DNA from: Erigeron canadensis
Taxonomy: Eukaryota; Streptophyta; Magnoliopsida; Asterales; Asteraceae
Assembly (NCBI RefSeq): GCF_010389155.1
Contig: NC_057766.1
Coordinates: forward strand, 32,745,516-32,809,515
Length of the DNA stretch: 64,000 nucleotides
Direction: 5' to 3'
Part shown: piece by piece, positions 28,049 through 39,606 of the stretch
How the letters are laid out: every line of letters begins with the position of its first letter
How positions within the stretch are numbered: the stretch's first letter is position 1
Notes under the pieces: model-generated
What the model was told of the DNA's origin: nothing
What the model saw: only the letters and a program-made list of their open reading frames with translations
The model's database searches: none
Made by a program: the position numbers and the translations under genes

Positions 28049-28909
28049 CTAGGTGGTTCACATGCCGCTCAGCGGCGTCGATGTTTGAAGCTTGTAGTCA
28101 TATTTAGTCGGATGTTTTTAACGGTGGCTTTAAAAAGAACGCAAAAAATTTTAAAAAATTTCATAGGAAAAATTATAAAATTACAAAAAAGTCGTAAAAA
28201 ATATGTTAAAAAAAACCAAATGTTACAAAAAAAAGTACAAAAGTTATAACAATAACCAAAAAACAAAATTGGCACAAAGTATTAAAGAAATTGTAAAAGA
28301 AAACCCAATATTAAAATAAATACAAAAACCTAAAACATAAATGATATAAACAAAAAATAAAAATTTAGAAATTCAAAACCCCAAAAAAAATTTTAAAAAA
28401 TTTGGGGTTTAATTATATAAAACTAAATTTATATACATAATTTGAGTGGATAGAAAAATTCAAAAAGAAAATAGGAAGGACTGGGAAAAAAAAGGAAAAA
28501 AGAAGGAGAGTCAAATTACCAAAAAGGCAAAACTAAAGACAAAAAAAATTAAAAAAATAAAGAGGGGTGGTGGATGGTTTTGAACCCAGCATCTTTCCTT
28601 CCAAAGGTGAAGGTCTCAACCACTCCACCATTTTAGTTTTCTGAATTATAATTGCTAAACATATTATATATACTGAAAGTGCAGAAAAGGATAAAACCTT
28701 CAACAAAGCAAATCTAAAGACAAAAAAAAAAGAAAAAACATAAAGAGGTGAGGAAAGGTTTCGAACCCAACACCTTTCCTTTTAAAGGTGGAGGCCTCAA
28801 CCACTACAAATTTCAGTTTTTTGAATTATAATTGCTAAATATATTATATACACTGAAACTGCAGAAAGAGACAAAAAACTACTGTTCACATTCAACTCCT
28901 TTTTATAGA
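28049..28909 (-). mobile_element. Helitron-like insertion inside the hAT element
   Basis: On the minus strand the 3' end reads GCCGCTGAGCGGC (perfect short hairpin), 11 bases, then CTAG followed by a host T, exactly the Helitron 3' pattern. The proposed 5' end, TCTATAAAAAGGAGTTGAAT at 28,909, is Helitron-like but the preceding host base is T instead of A. No Rep/helicase is encoded. It includes a tandem 181-bp duplication. Confidence 0.55.
28526..28875. repeat. tandem 181-bp duplication containing a tRNA-like segment
   Basis: Two diverged copies (28,526-28,706 and 28,707-28,875) each contain, on the minus strand, a TGGTGGAGTGGTTGAGA-like A-box and a GGGTTCAAAACC or GGGTTCGAAACC B-box about 40 bases apart. 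They resemble a decayed tRNA or SINE head. No complete cloverleaf was found. Confidence 0.5.
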
Positions 28910-29245
28910 AGGTAATCACATAAAGCCATACAGGTGAATTTTTATATGTAAATACCGAACAAAAACCGAGACCAACCCAAACCGAACCACGAAACCGAAA
29001 AATCGAACCATTCAATAACTGATTGGATCGGTTTGAAAAAACTGAAAACCGAATTAATCGGTTTGGGTTTCGGTTTTAGGCAAAAACCGACCCAAACCGA
29101 TCCAAGCTGAGCCCTAATCTTAGGTGTGTTTTAGAGAGAAAAATTGATATAATAGTCAAAACAAAATTATAACAGTTTCATTATAAAAAACGACCTTACA
29201 TGACTTTATACTAACGTAAAATTATGAACAATATATATATATATA

Positions 29246-29520
29246 GGAAAAGGTTCAAATGAGAACCCTTTGATTTGGAAGAACCATGAGAACCTTTTAA
29301 TTATAACTTGGTGTTCATATGTGAATAGTCTATGTGAACAAATTTATGCACATATGAACATGTCAAGTTATAATTAATATTAACTATGTTCATATATGAA
29401 TGTTTCTCAAATGTATGTGAACGAATATGTTCACATATACCTATCACATATTAATATCAAGTTATAATATAGTGGTTCTCATGATTCTTCCAATTTAAAT
29501 GGTCTTAATTGAACCTTACC
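29246..29520. mobile_element. MITE in (TA)n tract
   Basis: The 275-bp segment has inverted ends (GGAAAAGGTTCAAATGAGAA on the left, complement of TTAATTGAACCTTACC on the right, both followed inward by TTGGAAGAA and CATGAGAACC). It is flanked by (TA)n on both sides. Internal short inverted TTCATATGTGAA-like motifs are present. Non-coding. Confidence 0.75.
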
Positions 29521-29722
29521 ATATATATATATATATATATATTTATATAATAAAGAAGGACCTTTTATCTACAGTACCCGATGCTGACTTCAACTAACGT
29601 CAATAATTTCGTCTTATTCCTAATTTGTCTTTTTTGTTTTTTTATATTTTTATATTTTTTTAATTTTTACGATAATACACTTTTAGAGTTTCTTATTTTT
29701 ACCACTTAACTTTTAGGTTTTA

Positions 29723-32173
29723 TGTAACACCCATCATTTAAAAACAAGGATTTCCAAGAGCTTTCACCTAACGGTGTCAAAGAAAGCGGAAAAACATTTA
29801 AAAGTCCAAACCAATAATTTCAGTTTGGTTTATTCATCAAACGGTGTTACTAGCCATATCATTGAAACAAGTCTAAATGGAAATCCATCGGTTGCCCAAC
29901 ATAAAACAACCGATCACAAGTCAATACAATTCATAAATATCTAAACATAAAATTCAAAGGTCTAAAGGAGCAGCCACTATGGGTAAACTATAATCCTTTT
30001 CGAACAATCTACCCATGCCTCGCTCTTTATTCGTCAACACTCAAAGCTTTCTAAACCTGAAGGAACAACACATTTCAAGAAACAAGTGTTAGCTAACGAA
30101 TTAGCTAAGTAAGATAACACGAGCTTATAAAAACATTTGTCCAATTAAAACGTATTAAAAGTCATATTTCATCATTAAGGCACATAACATCTCATATAGC
30201 CATAAACATCATTCGTATAGGATTGTTCGTCTTAGATGTGCCTAATCATCTTTTCATCATCACATATAACATCATTTCAGGTGTGACATAAGTCACTCAT
30301 ATCATATAAGGTGTAAGTTTGTGTGTAGGCGGTCAAAAGACCTAACGGGGACCTCACACCCGACTGGATGGATAAGCCTTACGGCGGTCCATCAGTGTCG
30401 TTAAGGAATGGCAAGCCAATCCAGGAGTAGTCCGTATGTTCAAGACATTGGTGGTTAATCACGCCACCCGGAGATACTCTAACCACGTAATTATGTTGCA
30501 AGGAGCCACCCAAGCAACCATATACGTACTCACCGGGCAAGGGCAAGTACGGGTTAAGCTTAACACTTTCATATCATATACGAGCTCGATTTACATTACA
30601 TATAGTTCAGGAATCTACATTACCTAAACATAACACATAATCATCTTTTACGTTTGGGCCCTTAACGTGCACGTGACATGGCAACTTAAAGAGTCTAGTG
30701 AACTAGATTAATAAGCCATACAAACATGCACCATACAATACATCTCAAAACATATCATATCATATCATTTCATTTCATATCATAGGGACTGCATATCAGG
30801 CCTCAAATGTCATTTACATAGCCCATATCACCTCCCATGTATCCCGATTACCCATAAACGATCAAGATATCAAATGGAAACTATTATAAGAAACCATCTT
30901 TTGTTGAACCCTCAGCATGTCAAAGTAGTGTATCTTACCTCTTAGAAGCGTACAAAATGATAACGTAAGTTACCGAGCTTTGCAAGTATTCCCGACTACC
31001 TATAATCATTGAACGATATAATAAGCTAAACAAGTACCTACTTACTTTTGTTCATGAATCAAGCCTAAGTATCTATAAACATGACCCATTACAAGGCTTG
31101 ATGCATCGAACATTCGATTAGTACTTTAAAGCTTACAAAACTCGACGAAACTCGACATTCACTCACTATATTAACCTTTCTGGAAACTTGACATCACAAT
31201 CATCTTTTGAAAACATAACCATTAGAAAGTAGACTCTCTTACGATTCCGTGGATAGCTTATTTGTTAAAAACGGAGTTACGGTTCAAAAGTTATGGCCGT
31301 TTGAAAATTCCGTCGCTATTGCGTCGCAACTACTAAGTTGCGTCGCAGCTATGTGTCACTGGTTTCCAGTTGCGCCGCAGCTTAGTAACTGCGCCGCAGC
31401 TAGCCCCGTTTCAGCACAAACCTCATTGTTTAACCTCCAAAACTTAACCAAACACACCCCAAACGACCCCAAACCTTATGAACGACTTTTAACCCTCAAA
31501 ATTCATCATTTTAAGACTCTAATGATGTCATGAAAACAACCCTCAACATCCAATTGATTTGCAACACAACAACAATCATTTTAGGTTACCGAATCGATTA
31601 AAACTCACGTTTTTGACTCCAATCAACCCTCTAAAGACCTAGATCAGTTACGAATCGAATCAAGGGATTGAAAGGACATGAAATCAATGTTATTATACCT
31701 GGGATACCTGGAGATTACAAAGAGAATGTAGAAACTTGATCAAAACACTCTCGAATCAACCAAACGAAGATGAAATCGAATAAGGAATTGATTATGGCAA
31801 TGGGGAATGGTTAGGGCTCAAAGAGGAAAGGATAATATGAGTAATTAGAAGCTAATGACCTGCTCCAAGACCCTAATCCCGTTTTTTAGTTTCCACCTAT
31901 ATCAAAACTAGTCCTTAGGCTTCCTTATGGCTCATATTTAACTCAAAACACCTATTGGGAATACTTACAACACATTAAATACTTTAAGCACATCAAAAGA
32001 CATATAAAACATATCTTAAGCACTTTAGCACATTAATCATTAAGGCACTAAAGCTTGACACATATAACACATTAAACACATATAGTCATTAAATCATGTA
32101 TAGGCTTAACGGACACGTAATGTTGACTTAACGACTCAGGTCAATTGTTAAATAAAAAGTTTGGGATGTTACA
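29723..32173 (-). repeat. gypsy LTR 1 (3' LTR of the first unit)
   Basis: On the plus strand it starts TGTAACACCCATCATTT and ends GGGATGTTACA. It is 2,451 bp and identical by eye to LTR 2. It contains four GCGYCGCARCT motifs at about 31,320-31,400, two of which can form a hairpin. The 94-codon open frame in it is not considered a gene. Confidence 0.95.
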
Positions 32174-32177
32174 ATTA

Positions 32178-32187
32178 CCTCCCCCTT
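32178..32187 (-). other. polypurine tract, gypsy unit 1
   Basis: AAGGGGGAGG on the minus strand lies four bases (TAAT) before the 3' LTR. It overlaps the polyprotein stop codon at 32,186-32,188. Confidence 0.8.
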
Positions 32188-35100
32188 AAAAGGATTCCGT
32201 CCCCGGAATCTCATCAGAAATGAACAACTCTGGATACTTCTCCTTCATCACGGATTCCGTTTCCCACGTTAGGCTTTCACCATGAGTGTGCTTCCATTTG
32301 ATCAACACAAGGTCAATCAATTTCCGGCGTAGCTTCTTTTGCTTCCTTCCAAGTATGGCTACCGGTTCCTCAATCATTCTTTTACTCGGATCAATGCTTA
32401 CATCTTCAATGGGAATAACACTAGATTCATCCGCCAAACACTTCCTCAAATAAGATACATGAAATGTACTATGAATTCCATCTAACTCAGGAGGTAATTC
32501 CAATCGATAAGCTACATCCTTGATGCGTTGGAGTACCTTAAATGGTCCAATGAATCGTGGACTTAGCTTTCCTTTCTTACCAAAACGAATAACTCCTTTC
32601 CAAGGGGAGACTTTCAGCATCACCAAATCACCGACTTTGAACTCAATTGGCCTTCTTTTTTATCGGCATACGTTTTCTGTCTTTCTCTAGCCACACGAAG
32701 TGCTTCCCTTGCAACATTAACTTTTTCAGCTGTGATCTCTACAATTTCAGGACCCGTAATTTGCTTTTCACCGGGCTCCATCCAACAACTTGGAGTCCTA
32801 CACCTTCTACCATAAAGCATTTCAAATGGTGGCATTCCAATACTTGCATGATAGCTATTATTATAAGAAAACTCAATCAGTTTCAAATGATCATCCCATG
32901 CTCCACCATACTCTAGTACACAAGCTCTCAACATATCCTCCAACGTTTGGATTGTTCTTTCGCTTTGCCCATCAGATTGAGGATGATAGGCGGTACTCAA
33001 GTTTACTCTAGTACCTAATTCTCGCTGAAGACTTTTCCAAAAACTAGATACATACCTCGAGTCTCGATCTGAAACAATAGATAGTGGTACACCATGTTTG
33101 GACACAATTTCATCTATGTACATCTTTGCCATCTTGGCTAAGGGTACATCTTGACGTGTTGCTAGGAAATGAGCACTCTTCGTCAATCTATCCACAATAA
33201 CCCATATCATATCATTACCCTTAGGAGTCCTCGGTAACTTAGTCACAAAATCCATAGTTATATGATCCCATTTCCATTCTGGAATTTCCAACTGATGCAA
33301 CATTCCATATGGCTTTTTATGATCAGTTTTCACACGTGCACAAGTCAAACACCTTTCAACAAAATGGGCAATTTCTCCCTTAATGTTTGGCCACCAATAA
33401 ATAGGCTTCAAATCCGCATACATCTTTGTAACACCGGGGTGGACTGAATATCTTGACCTATGAGCTTCTTCTAGGATCAATTCTCGGTTACCATCAAGCA
33501 ATGGTACCCAAATTCGACCTTATACGTTTGGAAACCACGGCTGTTCGTTTCCATGGCAAGATATTTCTTCTTTCCAATACTCTCTTTATCAATGTTATCC
33601 TTCATCAAAGCCTTCACTTGAGCTTCCTTGATACGATCAAGTAACCCCGACTTGGCTTGAACAACCATGCTCATCAATCTACAAGAGAAATTCTGCACCT
33701 TCCTACTTAATGCATCCGCCACCACATTGGCTTTACCGGATGATATTTAATCTCACAATCATAATCTTTCAGAAGTTCCATCCATCTCCGTTGTCTTACA
33801 TTCATTTCCTTTTGTGTGAACACATATTGCAAGCTTTTGTGGTCGGTGTACAAAGTACACTTAGTGCCATACAAATAATGCCTCCACAACTTCAAAGCAA
33901 ACACCACAGCAGCCAACTCTAGATCATGGGTCGGGTAGTTCTTTTCATGAGGCTTCAACTGACGTGAAGCATAGGCAATAACCTTGTCCCTTTGCATGAG
34001 AACACAACCCAAACCTGAAATAGAAGCATCACTATAAACAACAAGATCATCGGTACCTTCGGGTAAGGCGAGGATTGGAGCTTCACATAACTTGGTCTTT
34101 AACGTTTGAAAAGCCTTTTCTTGAGCTTCAGCCCACACGAACTTCACCCCTTTCTTTGTCAATTCAGTCATGGGCTTAGCTATACGAGAGAAATCTTGAA
34201 TGAACCTTCGATAGTAACCCGCTAAACCAAGAAAACTCTTGATCTCAGTGGGTGTCTTTGGCTGTTCCCATTTAGAGACAGCTTCAATCTTTGAGGGATC
34301 AACTCTAATACCTTCGGAAGAGATGACATGGCCGAGAAATTGAACTTCTCGAAGCCAGAATTCACACTTGGAGAACTTAGCATATAATTTCTTCTCCCTA
34401 AGAACCTCAAGGACGGCTCTTAAGTGCCCACGGTGCTCGGTTTCCGACTTAGAATAAATCAGAATATCGTCAATGAAGACAATCACAAAATGATCTAAGA
34501 ATGGACGACATACCCGATTCATTAAATCCATAAAAGCGGCTGGAGCATTTGTCAACCCAAATGGCATGACAAGAAACTCATAATGCCCATATCGAGTGCG
34601 AAAAGCTGTTTTAGCTACATCTTCCTTTTTGACCTTTAATTGATGATAGCCGGACCGTAAATCAATCTTGGAGAAGTAAGAAGCACCATGGAGTTGATCA
34701 AAGAGATCATCAATGCGTGGGAGAGGGTACTTATTCTTTACCGTTCGCTTGTTCAACTCACGGTAGTCTATGCACATGCGCATAGAACCATCTTTCTTCT
34801 TAACAAAGAGAACCGGAGCTCCCCAAGGCGAGGAACTTGGTTGTATGAAACCTTTGTCAAGTAAATCTTGAAGTTGAGTCATTAACTCCTTCATTTCTGT
34901 AGGAGCTAATCGATAAGGTGCTTTTGCAACAGGAGTAGCACCGGGTACGAGTTCAATTTGAAAAGTGACCTCACGGTCAGGAGGAATACCGGGAAGATCA
35001 TCCGGAAACACATCAGAAAATTCAGAAACTACTTCAACATTAGAAATGGAAGACTTTTCTTTTCGTGCATCAATGACATAGGCAAGAAAATGACTCTTGT

Positions 35101-36874
35101 TCTGTCGGATACACTTGAGAGCTTTCATCATATTGATGATCTTTATGGTTCCTCTTTTCTTATCACCATACACAGAAATGATCTTACCATCAGGAGTAGG
35201 AAAACTCACGATCTTTTGGGAACAAATAATAGTGGCATTATTTTGAGATAACCAGTCCATACCTATCACTACATCAAAGCCAGCAAGAGTAGTAGGTAAT
35301 AGTTGGACTGGAAAGGCACGACCTTCAATCTCAATAGAACAATCATCGTAGCCCACACATATATCACTAATAGTACCGTTAGCAACTTCTACTTCTATGG
35401 AGCAATCAAGAGGAGTAGTAACTCTTCCGAGCTTAGGAGCAAACAACGTAGACACAAAAGACCTATTTGCACCCGAATCAAAAAGAACAGAAGCAGGTTT
35501 TGAATTAACAAGAAAAGTACCGCTTACTACCTCATCGTTATCCTTAGCAGCTTCCACTGTCATCTGAAAGGCATGAACTTTTGGCTTTGGAGCAACCGTC
35601 TTCTTTCCATCGTTCTTCATCTGAGGACAATCAGCAATCTTATGACCCGTTTCTTTACACTTGTAACAACGAGCCTTGTCTTTACAATCAACTGCAGCGT
35701 GCCCCGGACTACCACACTTATCACACCTCTTGGTCTTGTCAGAACATGGACCCTCATGATGGGTCTTGCAAGCTGAACACCATGTGCTACTCTTTTTCTT
35801 ATCCTTATCCCCATTCGAAGTAGAACTACCTTTGAACCTCTTGTTAGAATTCGAAGACCCATTGAACCTTCTCTTGAAACCGAATTTCTTATCATCATCT
35901 TTTGAAGCCATTTTTTCAGACTTAAAATCATCATCCAACCTCTTAGACTCCTTAATAGCGGCAGACAACGTAGTGTGTTGCCTACAAAGGCCGCGATAGC
36001 TGGCAGGAAGACCATCACAGTAAGCTTCGATCTGATCTATCTCTCTTGGTACCATACGACCTACAAACTGGAGCTTTTCTGTAAATGAACGGGCATACTC
36101 ACCTATGGCACCTGGCTTAGCAGTCAAAGCTCTGAATTCCTTCTCGATCAACCTTAACTCACGTGTACCCACATATTCTTCCAAAAACTTTTCCCTGAAT
36201 GTACCCCAAGGCATAGCAGCAAGCACCTCAGGAGTCAAGGAAACAGTAGTTGATCTCCACCAGTTGCGAGCATTCTTTGTTAACACGCGGGTAGCACATA
36301 ACACCTTCATATCATCCGGACAGTAGCACGAAGCAAAAACCACTTCAATATCAGTCAGCCATTCCATGGCACCCACTGCATCAAGTGTGCCATCAAATTC
36401 CTTAGCACCACACTTCTTAAAGCTTTCATATTTAAAGTTATGGACACGAGGAGCAACCATAACACGAGGCTCCACCCCATTTTCCACACCATTCCCTTCA
36501 GCTACCTCATTACTAGGAGCAACCAATGACCTTCCAGCAGATATCTCAACACGATTCGAGCGATTGGAATAGTTTCCATCCGTGTGCTCGTTCCTTTGCA
36601 AGCTTGCTTCCTTTTCAGCCCTCAATTGAGCCAATTCCTCCTCATTCCTTAACAAGAGAGCTCGAATAGCCCTCAATTCTTCATGCATTTCAGCTTGAGT
36701 AGGAATTTGTTCAAGTACCGGGTTTGCTCGATCAATTTCAGACCTTGTGAGTTGCACACCCGGAAGTGGCCTTCGAGGAGGCCTTTGGTTGACATCATTT
36801 CCAGCCCCATTTCGATTCGATTGGCCATTGCTTGGAGCTCTCTCACGTCGACTGTTAGTACGAGTGTTAACCAT
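32186..36874 (-). pseudogene. gypsy gag-pol polyprotein, unit 1 (three single-base deletions)
   Basis: The natural start is the ATG at 36,874 ([12 protein letters not shown]). Domains in order: capsid-like gag, two CCHC knuckles ([28 protein letters not shown]), protease [14 protein letters not shown] with FIDD, RNase H, H2C2 finger, integrase core, GPF motif and a chromodomain-like tail ([17 protein letters not shown]). Compared with unit 2, one base is missing near 33,738, 33,520 and in the T-run at 32,656-32,661. Each deletion shifts the frame, so the coding region falls into four pieces. The intact protein would be near the usual 1,500-1,600 residues of this group. Confidence 0.93.
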
Positions 36875-37127
36875 GATGTCTACAATGCAACGACGTCGGT
36901 TAGCAAAGGTTAGAGTGAGAATAAAAAGATTAAGGCTACTAAACATAAATATTAAGAACAACATAACACATATAAGCCTCAATTTGCACTCTCTCTCAAC
37001 CCCAAACCCTTCCTAAAGCATCTCATTTCAATGGCTAAGCATACCTACTTAAGCCCTATCCTTTCTCATGCAGTTTAAGTCCAAAATCCTATGGTCTTGG
37101 TCGAATTTTGGTTCACTTAAACCAATT

Positions 37128-37138
37128 CTCTGATACCA
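37128..37138 (-). other. primer binding site, gypsy unit 1
   Basis: TGGTATCAGAG on the minus strand, three bases inside the LTR edge, is complementary to the 3' end of initiator tRNA-Met, the usual primer for plant LTR elements. Confidence 0.85.
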
Positions 37139-37141
37139 ACT

Positions 37142-39592
37142 TGTAACACCCATCATTTAAAAACAAGGATTTCCAAGAGCTTTCACCTAACGGTGTCAAA
37201 GAAAGCGGAAAAACATTTAAAAGTCCAAACCAATAATTTCAGTTTGGTTTATTCATCAAACGGTGTTACTAGCCATATCATTGAAACAAGTCTAAATGGA
37301 AATCCATCGGTTGCCCAACATAAAACAACCGATCACAAGTCAATACAATTCATAAATATCTAAACATAAAATTCAAAGGTCTAAAGGAGCAGCCACTATG
37401 GGTAAACTATAATCCTTTTCGAACAATCTACCCATGCCTCGCTCTTTATTCGTCAACACTCAAAGCTTTCTAAACCTGAAGGAACAACACATTTCAAGAA
37501 ACAAGTGTTAGCTAACGAATTAGCTAAGTAAGATAACACGAGCTTATAAAAACATTTGTCCAATTAAAACGTATTAAAAGTCATATTTCATCATTAAGGC
37601 ACATAACATCTCATATAGCCATAAACATCATTCGTATAGGATTGTTCGTCTTAGATGTGCCTAATCATCTTTTCATCATCACATATAACATCATTTCAGG
37701 TGTGACATAAGTCACTCATATCATATAAGGTGTAAGTTTGTGTGTAGGCGGTCAAAAGACCTAACGGGGACCTCACACCCGACTGGATGGATAAGCCTTA
37801 CGGCGGTCCATCAGTGTCGTTAAGGAATGGCAAGCCAATCCAGGAGTAGTCCGTATGTTCAAGACATTGGTGGTTAATCACGCCACCCGGAGATACTCTA
37901 ACCACGTAATTATGTTGCAAGGAGCCACCCAAGCAACCATATACGTACTCACCGGGCAAGGGCAAGTACGGGTTAAGCTTAACACTTTCATATCATATAC
38001 GAGCTCGATTTACATTACATATAGTTCAGGAATCTACATTACCTAAACATAACACATAATCATCTTTTACGTTTGGGCCCTTAACGTGCACGTGACATGG
38101 CAACTTAAAGAGTCTAGTGAACTAGATTAATAAGCCATACAAACATGCACCATACAATACATCTCAAAACATATCATATCATATCATTTCATTTCATATC
38201 ATAGGGACTGCATATCAGGCCTCAAATGTCATTTACATAGCCCATATCACCTCCCATGTATCCCGATTACCCATAAACGATCAAGATATCAAATGGAAAC
38301 TATTATAAGAAACCATCTTTTGTTGAACCCTCAGCATGTCAAAGTAGTGTATCTTACCTCTTAGAAGCGTACAAAATGATAACGTAAGTTACCGAGCTTT
38401 GCAAGTATTCCCGACTACCTATAATCATTGAACGATATAATAAGCTAAACAAGTACCTACTTACTTTTGTTCATGAATCAAGCCTAAGTATCTATAAACA
38501 TGACCCATTACAAGGCTTGATGCATCGAACATTCGATTAGTACTTTAAAGCTTACAAAACTCGACGAAACTCGACATTCACTCACTATATTAACCTTTCT
38601 GGAAACTTGACATCACAATCATCTTTTGAAAACATAACCATTAGAAAGTAGACTCTCTTACGATTCCGTGGATAGCTTATTTGTTAAAAACGGAGTTACG
38701 GTTCAAAAGTTATGGCCGTTTGAAAATTCCGTCGCTATTGCGTCGCAACTACTAAGTTGCGTCGCAGCTATGTGTCACTGGTTTCCAGTTGCGCCGCAGC
38801 TTAGTAACTGCGCCGCAGCTAGCCCCGTTTCAGCACAAACCTCATTGTTTAACCTCCAAAACTTAACCAAACACACCCCAAACGACCCCAAACCTTATGA
38901 ACGACTTTTAACCCTCAAAATTCATCATTTTAAGACTCTAATGATGTCATGAAAACAACCCTCAACATCCAATTGATTTGCAACACAACAACAATCATTT
39001 TAGGTTACCGAATCGATTAAAACTCACGTTTTTGACTCCAATCAACCCTCTAAAGACCTAGATCAGTTACGAATCGAATCAAGGGATTGAAAGGACATGA
39101 AATCAATGTTATTATACCTGGGATACCTGGAGATTACAAAGAGAATGTAGAAACTTGATCAAAACACTCTCGAATCAACCAAACGAAGATGAAATCGAAT
39201 AAGGAATTGATTATGGCAATGGGGAATGGTTAGGGCTCAAAGAGGAAAGGATAATATGAGTAATTAGAAGCTAATGACCTGCTCCAAGACCCTAATCCCG
39301 TTTTTTAGTTTCCACCTATATCAAAACTAGTCCTTAGGCTTCCTTATGGCTCATATTTAACTCAAAACACCTATTGGGAATACTTACAACACATTAAATA
39401 CTTTAAGCACATCAAAAGACATATAAAACATATCTTAAGCACTTTAGCACATTAATCATTAAGGCACTAAAGCTTGACACATATAACACATTAAACACAT
39501 ATAGTCATTAAATCATGTATAGGCTTAACGGACACGTAATGTTGACTTAACGACTCAGGTCAATTGTTAAATAAAAAGTTTGGGATGTTACA
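37142..39592 (-). repeat. gypsy LTR 2 (shared middle LTR)
   Basis: 2,451 bp, matching LTR 1 along its length. It serves as 5' LTR for unit 1 and 3' LTR for unit 2. There is no target duplication at its edges, which argues against two independent insertions. Confidence 0.95.
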
Positions 39593-39596
39593 ATTA

Positions 39597-39606
39597 CCTC
39601 CCCCTT
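39597..39606 (-). other. polypurine tract, gypsy unit 2
   Basis: The same AAGGGGGAGG tract, four bases before the middle LTR. Confidence 0.8.

Larger units (their letters stand above)
27143..29116. mobile_element. hAT-like non-autonomous transposon
   Basis: The element begins TAGGGGTGAGCAAAAACC and ends AGCTGAGCCCTA. It is bounded by ATCTTAGA (27,135-27,142) and ATCTTAGG (29,117-29,124), an 8-bp target duplication with one mismatch. TAGGGGTGAGC ends with 8-bp duplications are typical of plant hAT elements. Subterminal DNA is rich in AACCGAA/TTCGGTT motifs on both sides. No transposase frame is present. A Helitron-like insertion occupies about 28,049-28,909. Confidence 0.75.

Noticed and set aside
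28560..28640. Possible functional tRNA on the minus strand
   Set aside because: A-box-like and B-box-like motifs exist but stems do not pair into a cloverleaf, and the segment is duplicated inside a transposon; treated as a relic.
31249..31533. 94-codon open frame repeated in each gypsy LTR (also 38,668 and 46,088)
   Set aside because: It is inside LTR non-coding DNA, opposite in strand to the element, and has no recognisable protein feature; its conservation only reflects identity of the LTRs.
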